Part shown: in pieces, positions 44,223-53,773 of the stretch
Layout: every line of letters begins with the position of its first letter
Numbering within the stretch: position 1 is the stretch's first letter
Position numbers and translations under genes: made by a program
Notes under the pieces: model-generated
Told to the model about the DNA's origin: nothing
Databases searched by the model: none
What the model saw: the letters and a program-made list of their open reading frames with translations, nothing else
Assembly: GCF_001593385.1 (NCBI RefSeq)
Contig: NZ_LUVZ01000046.1
Coordinates: 183,749-247,748 of the forward strand
Direction: 5' to 3'
Origin: Chryseobacterium cucumeris
GTDB taxonomy: Bacteria > Bacteroidota > Bacteroidia > Flavobacteriales > Weeksellaceae
Length of the DNA: 64,000 nt

Positions 44223-47117
44223 TTAATTAGGTTTATCATCTGTAAGCTCAAATCCCCAATCTTTTCCTTTTTGGGTCGCTGGGATTCCTTTTGTCATCCA
44301 GACCGGAGCTTTAGCACCTTTAAGATAGTAATCAAAAAACTGCTGTTCCCGGATTTGAATATCTTTTCTGTTCTGCCGTTTCATAAGGTTATGATCATCA
44401 CCATTATAATTCAGAAGCCATACCGGTTTTCCGAGACGGCGTAGTGCGGTAAACATTTCAATACCCTGATACCATGGCACAGCTCCATCTTTATCATTAC
44501 TCATAATAACTACCGGAGTCTGAACTTTATCAATGGTAAAAAGCGGTGAATTTTTAATATAAAGATCCGGTGCTTCCCATAAGTTTTTGCCCAATCTGCT
44601 TTGTGACTTCTCATACTGGAACTGTCTGTTCATTCCTGAAGTCCATCGGATTCCTCCATAGGCAGAAGTCATGTTAACAACAGGAGCCCCACTCCATGCA
44701 GCCGCATACATATTGGTGTGAGCAATAAGATAGGCTACCTGATAACCTCCCCAGCTTTGTCCCTGTATTCCGATTTTAGTACCATCTACCCAGGAATTTT
44801 GCTTTAGCTTTTCAACTCCTGAATTAATATATTCCATCGCAGATTCTCCAGGAAAACCATCTGTATATGAAATATCAGGTGTGAAAACCAGATATCCGTT
44901 GCTCACAAAATAAGAAATATTTAATCTTGAAGGCGTGGGAGCTGGTGCAACATAACGGTTCAGATTGTCCGAAAGTTTTTCGTAGAAATAAACAATCATC
45001 GGATATTTTTTATTTGGATTGAAATCTTCCGGCTTGTATAAAACTCCTGTGGAAGTATTTCCTTTTGGTGTTGTCCAGTTTACCAATTCATCTGTTCCCC
45101 AGTTATATTGATTTTGCTGAGGATTAGTATTGCTTAGTTTTTGTTGTTCTGAGAAATCTGATGTTGCAAAAATATTGGGAGAATCTGTGTACGATTCTTT
45201 TACCAAAATATATTCCTCAGCATTTTTTGCTTTTTGAAGGGTTCTGTATCCCCAGACATTTTCCATCTGAATTTTTACAGGATCAGAATTCTTCTGAATG
45301 GATGTTTTAAAAATACCGTTCGCCTTAGTTGTATTATCAAACGCTGATAAATAAATAGTCGATTTTCGGTTTAAGCTTTTAATATCTTTATCCAAATCGT
45401 AAGTATCGAATGTTATCTTATTCTTACGTCCAAATCCATTGGTAATATTTCTTGGCTTTTTTGAACCATCCAGGAAAAATTCCCAGAGATCATAACGGTC
45501 TCTGATAATTACAGATTCATCATTATCTGTCCAGGATGCAATCCCGTAAGAATTTGGAAAATCCGGCATATCAAATTCTTCATCAACGAAGGAAACAGGT
45601 AGGCCTGTATTCAATGGCAGGGTTTGTTTTGTCTTCACATTATAGCTCAACCATTTCCCTTTTTCTCTGTCAAAGATCACAACAAATTTACCAAGCGGAG
45701 ATACAGCTGCTGTTCCATTCAGGTTTTGAATAATTTCGGTTCTGTCTCCCGTTTTATTATCGATCAGAAAATACGTTTTCTTTGTTGCCCCTTCCCATTG
45801 TGAAGAAATCCGGTTGTTGATACTGGTAATTCCCAATGCAAATTCTGCATTTCCTTCATTCACCAATCGTAAAGTATCTAAGTCTTCACCATCAATATTT
45901 CTGAAGAAATCCGGTTTTTCTGTTTGCATTACTGCTGCATATGATTTCTTCAGATCATTTTTTAATTCTTTTAGCTGTACTGTTTGCAAATAGTCATCTC
46001 TATAGTTCCAGACATCTACTACAGCATGGTCATTCGCAATCAATGCCGTATCTTTTGCAACAGGTTTTGGAGCAACACCAAAATACAGCTGTTTTCCATT
46101 TTTACTGAATAGGGGTAATCGATTTTCAGAAATCACCCAATTCTTTTTCATCTGAGCATTCTCATTGGTGACAATTCCTTTTTTGTTTCCTTTAAAATTA
46201 AAGTAATACAACTGATACAATTTCACCAAATCATTCTGTGCAGAAGAAGTACCTACATAGGCCAACTGATTTCCATCTTCGTCAAAAGATAACTGGGAAA
46301 AGTCACCTTCCATTTCAGAAATTTTATTTACAGTTCCTTTTTGCAGATCTACTACCTGTACGGTTTGCAATGCATATTTCTTCGGCTTTGATTTGTCAGT
46401 ATCTTTTTTATCCGCAGATTTTTCATCTGTTGATTCTTTTCCTTCTTTTTTATCCTTTTTTTCGTCTGGCTTTTTTGTCACAAAAACAAGCTGCTTTCCA
46501 TTTTTACTGAACTCGTAGCGTACAACATTATCATAGGTTGTACTTTTTCCATCCAATAGATTTCGCACTACAAGCTGTAAAGGTTTTACATTTTTGTCTT
46601 CGTCTTTATTTTCGTCTCCGTCTTCTTTATCAGAAGCATCATCCGAAGATTTGTCTTTTATATTTTCCAAAAGATAAGCAACATAAGAACCCGCTTTTTC
46701 GGGAATTTTAAATCCCTTTACATTAGGAATTTTCTCTGTTTTATCATTGACGAAATCAACAATAGCCAGACTGTCTTTCGTTAATTTATTTTTCTTTAAT
46801 TTTTTATCTTTTACCGCTTTTATATCTTTATACTGAGGTCTGATTTGAAACACAGCAAACCTGGAATCATTGGTAAAATCTACTTTTGTAGCTCTTTCAA
46901 ACTTCTTTGTTGTTTTATTTTTTACAGAAAATAAAGAAAGGATAGAATTTCCTTCCTGAGCATCCACAGAATAGGCAACCCATTTACCATCATTTGAGAT
47001 TTTTCTCGAGCCGATATTTTGCCAACTGTCATAAACAGAATGGTCTAAAGGCTTTTTCTGCGCATACACGAAACAAGTCATGATGAGCAGAATAAAAACT
47101 GTACATTTCAACTTCAT
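44223..47117 (-). CDS. S9 family (prolyl oligopeptidase-like) serine peptidase, exported
   Basis: The 964 residues start with a signal peptide (MKLKCTVFILLIMTCFVYAQ). A long beta-propeller-like region (about 25-690) contains a charged Lys/Asp/Glu insertion (about 155-250). The C-terminal alpha/beta hydrolase domain has nucleophile GQSWGGYQ, acid in MSNDKDGAVPW and His in NGDDHNL. DPP- and acylaminoacyl-peptidase-like enzymes of this type trim oligopeptides in the periplasm. The charged insertion is unusual but within the propeller. Confidence 0.9.
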   Translation of the reverse strand: MKLKCTVFILLIMTCFVYAQKKPLDHSVYDSWQNIGSRKISNDGKWVAYSVDAQEGNSILSLFSVKNKTTKKFERATKVDFTNDSRFAVFQIRPQYKDIKAVKDKKLKKNKLTKDSLAIVDFVNDKTEKIPNVKGFKIPEKAGSYVAYLLENIKDKSSDDASDKEDGDENKDEDKNVKPLQLVVRNLLDGKSTTYDNVVRYEFSKNGKQLVFVTKKPDEKKDKKEGKESTDEKSADKKDTDKSKPKKYALQTVQVVDLQKGTVNKISEMEGDFSQLSFDEDGNQLAYVGTSSAQNDLVKLYQLYYFNFKGNKKGIVTNENAQMKKNWVISENRLPLFSKNGKQLYFGVAPKPVAKDTALIANDHAVVDVWNYRDDYLQTVQLKELKNDLKKSYAAVMQTEKPDFFRNIDGEDLDTLRLVNEGNAEFALGITSINNRISSQWEGATKKTYFLIDNKTGDRTEIIQNLNGTAAVSPLGKFVVIFDREKGKWLSYNVKTKQTLPLNTGLPVSFVDEEFDMPDFPNSYGIASWTDNDESVIIRDRYDLWEFFLDGSKKPRNITNGFGRKNKITFDTYDLDKDIKSLNRKSTIYLSAFDNTTKANGIFKTSIQKNSDPVKIQMENVWGYRTLQKAKNAEEYILVKESYTDSPNIFATSDFSEQQKLSNTNPQQNQYNWGTDELVNWTTPKGNTSTGVLYKPEDFNPNKKYPMIVYFYEKLSDNLNRYVAPAPTPSRLNISYFVSNGYLVFTPDISYTDGFPGESAMEYINSGVEKLKQNSWVDGTKIGIQGQSWGGYQVAYLIAHTNMYAAAWSGAPVVNMTSAYGGIRWTSGMNRQFQYEKSQSRLGKNLWEAPDLYIKNSPLFTIDKVQTPVVIMSNDKDGAVPWYQGIEMFTALRRLGKPVWLLNYNGDDHNLMKRQNRKDIQIREQQFFDYYLKGAKAPVWMTKGIPATQKGKDWGFELTDDKPN

Positions 47118-47275
47118 TTTTAAAATATTTTAAGAATTAAAAATAAGGTATTTCTTTGAAAAATCCATAGGATATCCCTATTGGGCTACAAATTGGAAAA
47201 AATGTCAATCTGTCACATTCCTCCGGATGGTATTTTTTTTGAGAAATATTTGAAAATTAAAAATTATAAAATATG

Positions 47276-49168
47276 ATGACTAAAGGAAATATTAATGTAT
47301 CTGTGGAAAACATTTTCCCGCTTATTAAAAAATTTCTTTACAGTGACCACGAAATATTCTTAAGAGAATTAATCTCTAACGCAACGGATGCTACTCTAAA
47401 ACTGAAGCATTTAACAAGCATTGGGGAAGCAAAAGTGGAATATGGAAATCCAAAACTTGAAGTTAAAATTGATAAAGACCAGAAAACTCTACGTATCATC
47501 GACCAGGGAATTGGTATGACGGCTGAAGAAGTTGAAAAATATATCAACCAGGTTGCTTTCTCAGGTGCTGAAGAGTTCCTTGAAAAATATAAAGATTCTG
47601 CTAAAGATTCGGGGATTATCGGACATTTTGGTCTTGGATTTTACTCTGCATTTATGGTGGCAGAAAAGGTAGAAATTCTTACAAAGTCTTACAAAGATGA
47701 ACCGGCAGTACGTTGGATCTGCGATGGAAGCCCGGAATTTACTCTTGAAGAAACAACAGATAAAACAGACAGAGGAACGGAAATCATTCTTCATATTGCA
47801 GAAGATTCTGTAGAATTTTTAGAAGAAGCAAAAATCCGTGAATTGTTATTAAAATATAACAAGTTTATGCCTGTTCCGATTAAATTCGGGACTAAAACCC
47901 ATACACTTCCATTACCTGAAGATGCTCCTGAAGATGCTGTGGCTGAAACAGAAGAGGTAGACAATATCATTAACAATCCGATTCCGGCATGGACCATCGC
48001 TCCAAGTGAACTGACCAACGAGGATTATATGAAGTTCTATCATGAACTGTACCCAATGCAGTTTGAAGAACCCTTATTCAACATCCACCTGAATGTTGAT
48101 TACCCTTTCAACCTTACCGGAATTTTATTCTTCCCGAAACTGAGCAACAATTTGAATATTGATAAGGATAAAATTCAATTATATCAAAACCAGGTATTTG
48201 TAACGGATGAAGTAAAAGGGATTGTTCCAGACTTCCTGATGTTGCTGAGAGGTGTAATTGATTCTCCGGATATCCCATTGAACGTTTCCCGTTCTTATCT
48301 TCAGGCAGACGGTGCTGTAAAGAAAATTTCATCTTACATCACGAAAAAAGTAGCCGATAAAATGGCTTCTCTGATTAACGAAAACCGTGAAGATTATGAA
48401 CAAAAATGGAACGACATCAAGGTAGTTATTGAATACGGAATCGTTACTGAAGAAAAATTTGCTGAAAAGGCAGACAAATTCACATTGTATCCTACCACAG
48501 ATGGCAAATATTTCCTTTGGGATGAATTGGTAGAGAAAATCAAACCTAGCCAAACCGATAAGGATAACAAACTGGTTGTACTGTACGCTACCAATGCAGA
48601 CGAACAGCATAGCTACATCCAGTCTGCGAGAGATAAAGGATATGAAGTTCTGTTATTAGATTCTCCTATTATTTCGCATGTGATTCAGAAACTGGAAACT
48701 TCAAAAGAAAATATTTCGTTTGCAAGAGTAGATGCTGATCATGTTAATAACCTTATCAAAAAAGACGAGCCGGTAATTTCAAAATTGAATGAAACGGAAA
48801 AAGAATCATTGAAAAAGAATGTAGAAGAAGCTATTCAGGATTCAAAATTTACGGTACAGCTTGAAGATCTTGACAGCAATGATGCTCCGTTCACTATTAC
48901 CCAGCCTGAATTCATAAGAAGAATGAAGGAAATGCAGGCTACAGGCGGAGGCGGTATGTTCGGAATGGGAGGGTTCCCGGAGATGTACAATCTTGTGGTG
49001 AACTCAAACAGTGAGCTTTCCAGTCAGATCTTAAAGACTGAGAATGCTGAAGAGAAGGAAAGTTTAATCAAATATGCTCTGGATCTTGCCAAGCTTTCAC
49101 AAAACTTACTGAAAGGAAAAGACCTGACAGATTTTATACAGAGAAGCTATAAGCAACTTGAAAAATAA
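47276..49168 (+). CDS. htpG: Molecular chaperone HtpG (Hsp90)
   Basis: This is a cytoplasmic ATP-driven chaperone of 630 residues. Present are the GHKL ATPase motifs: RELISNATDA (N-box), RIIDQGIGMT (Asp that contacts adenine), SGIIGHFGLGFYSAFMVA lid and GTEIILHI. Middle-domain catalytic Arg lies in NVSRSYLQAD. The C-terminal part contains GGGGMFGMGGFPEMYN. A start one codon earlier (ATGATG) is equally possible. A terminator follows. Confidence 0.96.
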   Translation: MTKGNINVSVENIFPLIKKFLYSDHEIFLRELISNATDATLKLKHLTSIGEAKVEYGNPKLEVKIDKDQKTLRIIDQGIGMTAEEVEKYINQVAFSGAEEFLEKYKDSAKDSGIIGHFGLGFYSAFMVAEKVEILTKSYKDEPAVRWICDGSPEFTLEETTDKTDRGTEIILHIAEDSVEFLEEAKIRELLLKYNKFMPVPIKFGTKTHTLPLPEDAPEDAVAETEEVDNIINNPIPAWTIAPSELTNEDYMKFYHELYPMQFEEPLFNIHLNVDYPFNLTGILFFPKLSNNLNIDKDKIQLYQNQVFVTDEVKGIVPDFLMLLRGVIDSPDIPLNVSRSYLQADGAVKKISSYITKKVADKMASLINENREDYEQKWNDIKVVIEYGIVTEEKFAEKADKFTLYPTTDGKYFLWDELVEKIKPSQTDKDNKLVVLYATNADEQHSYIQSARDKGYEVLLLDSPIISHVIQKLETSKENISFARVDADHVNNLIKKDEPVISKLNETEKESLKKNVEEAIQDSKFTVQLEDLDSNDAPFTITQPEFIRRMKEMQATGGGGMFGMGGFPEMYNLVVNSNSELSSQILKTENAEEKESLIKYALDLAKLSQNLLKGKDLTDFIQRSYKQLEK

Positions 49169-49176
49169 TTTACAAG

Positions 49177-49209
49177 AGACTGTTTCATTTTGAAGCAGTC
49201 TTTTTTTAT
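49177..49209 (+). terminator. Intrinsic terminator of htpG
   Basis: AGACTGTTTCA pairs with TGAAGCAGTCT around TTT (one mismatch), with seven T after it. The remaining gap up to 49535 shows no convincing gene. Confidence 0.85.
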
Positions 49210-49558
49210 CTGAAGAAAGATTGGAAAAACGCAAGGGTGCTGTTTTTTTGAATACTAAATATTTTAGGACGTAAGGATTTTGTTTTTGACAAAATTGTGT
49301 GCTGCTAATCCAAAACTTATTGGATTTAGAAACCTATAAGGTTTAAATACCAACTCTTCCATAATCTTTAATCAATCGGAAGTTATTGTGAAATAAACGG
49401 CTAGCACTAAGAAAATTTTCAACAATTACATCAGATAATATTGGTCTTTTTAAGTCTGGTTTCCTTTTATCGTTAATCTTATTCTTTATCACATATTTTT
49501 TTCTACTTTCTATTGTATAGCTTCTGCTTTTTTGCCATTTTTGTATAAAATGTCGGTC

Positions 49559-49951
49559 ATGCAAAAAGAAAAATTACGCGTCATCAGAAAGCAAAAAGGC
49601 TATACTCAGCAACAGGTAGCTGACTTTATCGCAACAGATGTTTCCAATTATAGCAGAAAAGAAAGCGGTGATGTAAGAATTGTAAAAGATGAATGGGACA
49701 AACTTGCCCGTTTTCTGGATGTACCATTTGAGGACATTTATGAAGAGGATGAACCTGCAGTAATTATCAATAATGATCATCCTGTATTTAATGACAGATC
49801 ATCTTCTGCGGGAGTAATTACTAACCAGAATAATTATGATAATATTCCGGGAGCGATTATTGAAAATCTTCAAGGCTATATCACTTTGCTAAAAGAGGAA
49901 AATGAAAGACTGAAAGAGGAACTGAAAGGTCTCCCAAGAGGAAGAAAATAA
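49559..49951 (+). CDS. Helix-turn-helix XRE-type regulator
   Basis: The 130 residues contain an N-terminal HTH (KLRVIRKQKGYTQQQVADFIATDVSNYSRKE, 4-34), a linker and a C-terminal coiled coil (LQGYITLLKEENERLKEELK). Start could also be the ATG at 49550, 7 bases after a CATTTTTG near-promoter box; the ATG at 49559 gives the usual compact N-terminus. Stand-alone regulator of unknown target, similar in plan to the XRE gene at 59989. Confidence 0.8.
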   Translation: MQKEKLRVIRKQKGYTQQQVADFIATDVSNYSRKESGDVRIVKDEWDKLARFLDVPFEDIYEEDEPAVIINNDHPVFNDRSSSAGVITNQNNYDNIPGAIIENLQGYITLLKEENERLKEELKGLPRGRK

Positions 49952-50040
49952 TACAGTTTCAAACTGTAGAAAATATTGATGTCACTTCATATTAATGTAT
50001 GGAGTGACATTTTTTTATAATGAGATTAAATTTCATCAAA

Positions 50041-50337
50041 TTACAATTCCTCCAATGGATCCCAGAACAGTTTTTTGAAATTTTTTATTCTGAGATTTTC
50101 CACAGTGATCCCTTCAGCTTCCAGCTTAGACTGAAATTCCGGAACAGACAGAACTCCTGAACTGGAAATTACCCGGTGAGCTGGAACATCCTTCGGACAT
50201 CCTCCCATAGCTTTTCCTACATGTCTGGAATGATTAGGGTAGCCAACAGCCTTTGCTATAGCGCCATAAGTGGATATTCTTCCTTTGGGAATAAGTCTTG
50301 CCACTTCGTAGACCTGTTGTTTAAAAATCTCGTCCAT
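50041..50337 (-). CDS. Alkyltransferase-like protein (MGMT family, cysteine replaced)
   Basis: A 98-residue single domain with the MGMT DNA-binding helix and the hairpin STYGAIAKAVGYPNHSRHVGKAMGGCP. The active-site signature reads VPAHRVISSSG: Ala replaces the alkyl-accepting Cys of PCHR. It therefore cannot be a normal suicide transferase. Proteins of this kind (ATL) bind O6-alkylguanine and hand the lesion to nucleotide excision repair. Convergence or overlap with repair genes is not seen locally. Confidence 0.88.
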   Translation of the reverse strand: MDEIFKQQVYEVARLIPKGRISTYGAIAKAVGYPNHSRHVGKAMGGCPKDVPAHRVISSSGVLSVPEFQSKLEAEGITVENLRIKNFKKLFWDPLEEL

Positions 50338-50349
50338 ATTTGTTTTCTA

Positions 50350-50357
50350 TATTTTTG
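50350..50357 (+). promoter_or_regulatory. -7 promoter box of the 48-residue protein gene
   Basis: TATTTTTG matches TAnnTTTG, 53 bases before the chosen start. It also overlaps the 5' region of the divergent alkyltransferase-like gene. Confidence 0.45.
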
Positions 50358-50410
50358 CATCATTTTTGAATTCTATCAAACTCGATGATGTTTCATTAAA
50401 AGATAAAGAT

Positions 50411-50557
50411 ATGAAAAAATCATTTTTCAGGCTGTTGAATGCAGTTAATAAAAAAGTTCCTCCAAAACTGAGTCATAAAGATCCTAATCATCTGACTAAG
50501 ATGGAAAAGGGAATTCTGGCGTATCGTTATTTTGTACTGGTGAATTCATTAGATTGA
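50411..50557 (+). CDS. Small conserved protein, 48 residues
   Basis: The frame from the ATG at 50411 reads MKKSFFRLLNAVNKKVPPKL and ends AYRYFVLVNSLD. It is basic at the N-terminus with a hydrophobic C-terminal segment. Similar short proteins recur in flavobacteria (recollection). A frame 45 bases longer exists but starts inside sequence that looks like leader. Function unknown. Confidence 0.6.
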   Translation: MKKSFFRLLNAVNKKVPPKLSHKDPNHLTKMEKGILAYRYFVLVNSLD

Positions 50558-50640
50558 CTTATTTTTATGCAGATTCCACAGATTTCCACAAATAATCTTA
50601 ATTGTTTTTAGTTTTTAAAACATATCTATGTTTAACTTCT

Positions 50641-50672
50641 AAAAAAGCGCTCCAATTAAATTGAAGCGCTGA
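50641..50672 (-). terminator. Terminator of the deoxyhypusine synthase-like gene
   Basis: AGCGCT arms with AATT pairing inside form a hairpin. Read leftward it is followed by six T. Confidence 0.75.
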
Positions 50673-50701
50673 TATTGTAATCTCTTAGGAGATGTTTATT
50701 C

Positions 50702-51676
50702 TTAAGCGTTTTCTAAGATATAAGAGAACATCAATGGTGCACAGATGGTAGCATCACTTTCAACGATAAATTTCGGTGTAGTGATATCCAGTTTACCCCA
50801 AGTGATTTTTTCATTTGGAACAGCTCCTGAATATGAACCATAAGATGTAGTAGAGTCAGAAATCTGGCAGAAATAAGACCAGAAAGGAATGTCATGCATT
50901 TCCATATCCTGATACAACATCGGAACTACACAAATTGGGAAATCACCTGCAATACCTCCACCAATCTGGAAGAATCCAACTCCTTTTCCTCCTGAGTTTT
51001 TAGTATACCAGTCAGCAAGGTAAGTCATATATTCGATTCCTGATTTCATTGTAGTAGCTTTAAGCTCTCCTTTGATACAGTAAGAAGCGAAGATATTACC
51101 CATTGTAGAATCTTCCCATCCCGGAACTACGATTGGTAAGTTAGCTTCTGCAGCTGCAATCATCCAGGAGTTTTCTCTAGGAATTTCATAGTACTGCTCC
51201 AATACTCCTGAAAGGATCATTTTGTACATGAATTCGTGAGGAAAATATCTTTCTCCTTTAGCTTCTGCATCTTTCCAGATTTCTACGATATGTTTTTGTA
51301 ATCTTCTGAAAGCTTCTTCTTCAGGGATACAAGTATCTGTAACTCTGTTAAGACCTCTTTCCAAAAGATCCCACTCATCCTGAGCTGTTAAATCTCTATA
51401 ATGAGGAACTCTTTCATAGTGAGAGTGTGCTACAAGATTCATTAAATCTTCTTCAAGGTTAGCACCTGTACAAGAGATAAAATCTACTTTTCCCTGACGG
51501 ATCATTTCAGCAAGAATCTTCCCTAATTCAGCAGTAGACATTGCTCCAGCCAAAGTAATCATCATTTTTCCGCCATCTTTAAGATGTGCAACATATCCTT
51601 TAGAAGCATCCACCAATGCAGCTGCGTTGAAGTGCAGGTAATACTTTTCTATGAATTCAGTTATCGGTTTGCTCAT
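50702..51676 (-). CDS. Deoxyhypusine synthase family protein
   Basis: The 324 residues show the family's Rossmann-like NAD-binding pattern: MMITLAGAMSTAELGKILAEMIR, SCTGANLEEDLMNLVAHSHYERVPHYRD and GGGIAGDFPICVVPMLYQDM. Bacteria lack eIF5A, so the enzyme probably transfers an aminobutyl group to a small amine (spermidine- or homospermidine-type chemistry), as shown for some bacterial homologues. The canonical eukaryotic lysine loop is not obvious. Its promoter box lies just upstream. Confidence 0.88.
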   Translation of the reverse strand: MSKPITEFIEKYYLHFNAAALVDASKGYVAHLKDGGKMMITLAGAMSTAELGKILAEMIRQGKVDFISCTGANLEEDLMNLVAHSHYERVPHYRDLTAQDEWDLLERGLNRVTDTCIPEEEAFRRLQKHIVEIWKDAEAKGERYFPHEFMYKMILSGVLEQYYEIPRENSWMIAAAEANLPIVVPGWEDSTMGNIFASYCIKGELKATTMKSGIEYMTYLADWYTKNSGGKGVGFFQIGGGIAGDFPICVVPMLYQDMEMHDIPFWSYFCQISDSTTSYGSYSGAVPNEKITWGKLDITTPKFIVESDATICAPLMFSYILENA

Positions 51677-51690
51677 TTTTTAAATTTTTG

Positions 51691-51698
51691 CAAAGATA
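51691..51698 (-). promoter_or_regulatory. -7 promoter box of the deoxyhypusine synthase-like gene
   Basis: TATCTTTG on the minus strand matches TAnnTTTG, 14 bases before the start codon. Confidence 0.5.
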
Positions 51699-51983
51699 AA
51701 ACTTAAAAACGGAATGTAATCAAAGCACTTGAAGAAAGTGTGATAGAGGAGTATTTTTTATCATTTGTTAAATCCTAAAGCTGTTTTGTTGGATACATAA
51801 ATGCGCAAGAGCATTCAAATTCGAGCAGTATTAAATGTTCAGCAAGGATGAAGTTTAATTTTTATTGAAATATTCCCGCAGATCAAATATTTGCTCCTTA
51901 TAACATATAGTATTCAAAAAAATGCGCAGCCCAAATTGAGCCACGCTTTCATTATCATTGAACTTAATAATATTCACAGAGAT
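51699..51983. other. Intergenic gap with one repeat-like phrase
   Basis: No ORF is seen. The phrase ATATTCCCGCAGATCAAA at about 51869 resembles one in the recA upstream gap. Confidence 0.4.
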
Positions 51984-52364
51984 TTATCCTTCCCAGCGTT
52001 CCACTTTCAGGATCTCAATTTTTCTTTCTCCGTCTTTGAAAGGCCAGTTGATAATATCTCCTACTTTATACCCTACTACTGCAAGCGCAATATCCGACAG
52101 GATGGAATGTTTATTTTTTTTAAGCTTTTCTTTGGTAGATGCCACAAAAATATATTCGTGTTCAAAATCTAATGTATGATCTTTTAATGTTACTTTTCTT
52201 TCAACCGTTACAATATCGGCAGGAAGATCTCTTCTCAGCACTTGTTTTGCCTTTCTAAGCTCTTCAGCTAATCTTTTCTCTTCTCCGCTACTCACTTTTT
52301 TTCTTCTGAGTGTATCTTTTATAGCATCATAAATTCCGGTAGTTACAATAATATGATTGGACAT
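51984..52364 (-). CDS. GreA/GreB family elongation factor-like protein
   Basis: A 126-residue protein with a short N-terminal coiled coil (about 20-45; EEKRLAEELRKAKQVLRRDLP) and a C-terminal FKBP-like GreA/GreB domain (VTLKDHTLDFEHEYIFVAS to SPIGxAL-like ILSDIALAVVGYKVGDII). The N-terminus is shorter than in true GreA, as in the Rnk/nucleoside diphosphate kinase regulator group. It probably binds the RNA polymerase secondary channel. Acidic tip residues are not clear, so cleavage stimulation is doubtful. Confidence 0.8.
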   Translation of the reverse strand: MSNHIIVTTGIYDAIKDTLRRKKVSSGEEKRLAEELRKAKQVLRRDLPADIVTVERKVTLKDHTLDFEHEYIFVASTKEKLKKNKHSILSDIALAVVGYKVGDIINWPFKDGERKIEILKVERWEG

Positions 52365-52660
52365 TTTTCATTATTTTTTTTAATTAAAATGCAGTTATTC
52401 TCTGACGACCCAATGTAGAATACAGACGTATGACAGCCTTCTTCTCTAGAAAACTGCAAAAAAGTGATATATAAAATCCGGATTGATTCCCTGTCTTGGA
52501 TCCTGACAGGGCTTAGATAATGAAGTCCTTAGAACTTTTCAGAAAAGAATCTGTATGAAGGTAAAGTAAAGACAGCAGCAATCCTGGCCGGCGGTGTTCT
52601 GCAGATAAAAAGATTGTTGCTGTCATTATCAATTATTATTAATTCAAACAAAGATACAGC

Positions 52661-53302
52661 TTAAAAACGGAATGTAGCGGCTGCACTTAAAGAAACCCTA
52701 TGTAAACCTTCTTTTTGGTCATCATCAAATTTATAGGTTACTCCGTTAAACTTCATTTTGTTCAGAGTACCACCACTTAAACCAACTTTTGGTCCAATAA
52801 GGAAATTTTTACTGATCTGATATCGGTAACCAAAATCAATTTCTGCCCCGAAAGTACTTCCTGTGCCTTTTACATCTCCAGTTTTGGTAGTATAAGAAAG
52901 TACTCCCAATGCAATATCTGCAAATACTTTATGTCTGGTAGTCGAATTATCATTTGAAATAAGTCCGGAAACTCCAAAAAATGTAATATTATCCTTTGTA
53001 GTCACAGGAACAGATACAGGCATTCCATTTACATAGCCAAGCAAAAACCCGTCACTGGATGCACTATAATGAGAGTATTTTAGCCCAAGTCCAAAACCGT
53101 TATTTATCTCATAATGGGCAGTGATATCAAAGTTCAGTCCGTTTTTAAGGTCTTTTACATAGTCTTTTTCTTCCTTGCTAAGCCCGGAAATTGTTTTTGC
53201 TGTTCTCCATGCATACCCTACAGAAGGCCTGATAGAAAATTTCTGAGCGAAAGACATGGCGGAGATTGAGAATACTCCAGCCAAGATTAATTTTTTTATC
53301 AT
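52661..53302 (-). CDS. Outer membrane beta-barrel protein
   Basis: The 213 residues begin with signal peptide MIKKLILAGVFSISAMSFAQ. Barrel strands follow (KFSIRPSVGYAWRTAK, GLGLKYSHYSASSDG, FGAEIDFGYRYQI, FLIGPKVGLSGG), ending with the terminal Phe motif LSAAATFRF. An upstream frame to 53350 crosses the promoter box and is rejected. Function unknown. Confidence 0.82.
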   Translation of the reverse strand: MIKKLILAGVFSISAMSFAQKFSIRPSVGYAWRTAKTISGLSKEEKDYVKDLKNGLNFDITAHYEINNGFGLGLKYSHYSASSDGFLLGYVNGMPVSVPVTTKDNITFFGVSGLISNDNSTTRHKVFADIALGVLSYTTKTGDVKGTGSTFGAEIDFGYRYQISKNFLIGPKVGLSGGTLNKMKFNGVTYKFDDDQKEGLHRVSLSAAATFRF

Positions 53303-53319
53303 GGTTTTAAAGTTTCCGG

Positions 53320-53327
53320 CAAAAATA
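53320..53327 (-). promoter_or_regulatory. -7 promoter box of the 213-residue barrel protein gene
   Basis: TATTTTTG on the minus strand matches TAnnTTTG, 17 bases before the start codon at 53302. Confidence 0.5.
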
Positions 53328-53350
53328 AAGTTTTCTGCTGGAGAAACCAA

Positions 53351-53743
53351 TTAAAACCTGAAACGTCTGTTTTCTTTTTTGTCAGAAAGCTTTTTCTTAT
53401 TATCCAGTCTCTTTTGTTTCTGCCCTTTTGAAGGTTTCGTTGCTGTTCTCTTTTTGGGAACAATGAGTGCTTTGTTTACTATTTCAAGTATTTTTTCAAT
53501 GGCTTTATTTTTATTCATCAGTTGTGTTCTGCTTTCAGATACTGAGAGGAATAAAAAACCGTCTGCATTGATTCTATTTTTCAGTTTAAGCTGAATCAAT
53601 ACTTTTTCGTCTTCATTAAAAAATTCTGATGCATCTACTTTCCAAAGTACGGTAACGGCAGTCTCCACTTTATTGACCTTTTGTCCTCCTGCACCGCTGC
53701 TGCGTGAAGTTTTGAAACTGAGCTCTTTTGAAAAGTCTTTCAT
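53351..53743 (-). CDS. arfB: Alternative ribosome-rescue peptidyl-tRNA hydrolase
   Basis: A 130-residue class I release-factor-like hydrolase with the catalytic GGQ in FKTSRSSGAGGQKVNKVET (about 10-28) and a basic C-terminal tail (KRTATKPSKGQKQKRLDNKKK) that enters the mRNA channel of stalled ribosomes. The ATG at 53743 is chosen over a TTG at 53773 which abuts the previous stop. The menE-like gene lies 30 bases upstream, so both may share a transcript. Confidence 0.9.
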   Translation of the reverse strand: MKDFSKELSFKTSRSSGAGGQKVNKVETAVTVLWKVDASEFFNEDEKVLIQLKLKNRINADGFLFLSVSESRTQLMNKNKAIEKILEIVNKALIVPKKRTATKPSKGQKQKRLDNKKKLSDKKENRRFRF

Positions 53744-53773
53744 TTTTTTAAGATTTTGAGATACCAGAATCAA

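Noticed and set aside
49343..49564. A 73-codon minus-strand ORF before the XRE gene
   Set aside because: It overlaps the promoter and start of the XRE gene, has no family features and a basic composition typical of chance frames in AT-rich DNA.
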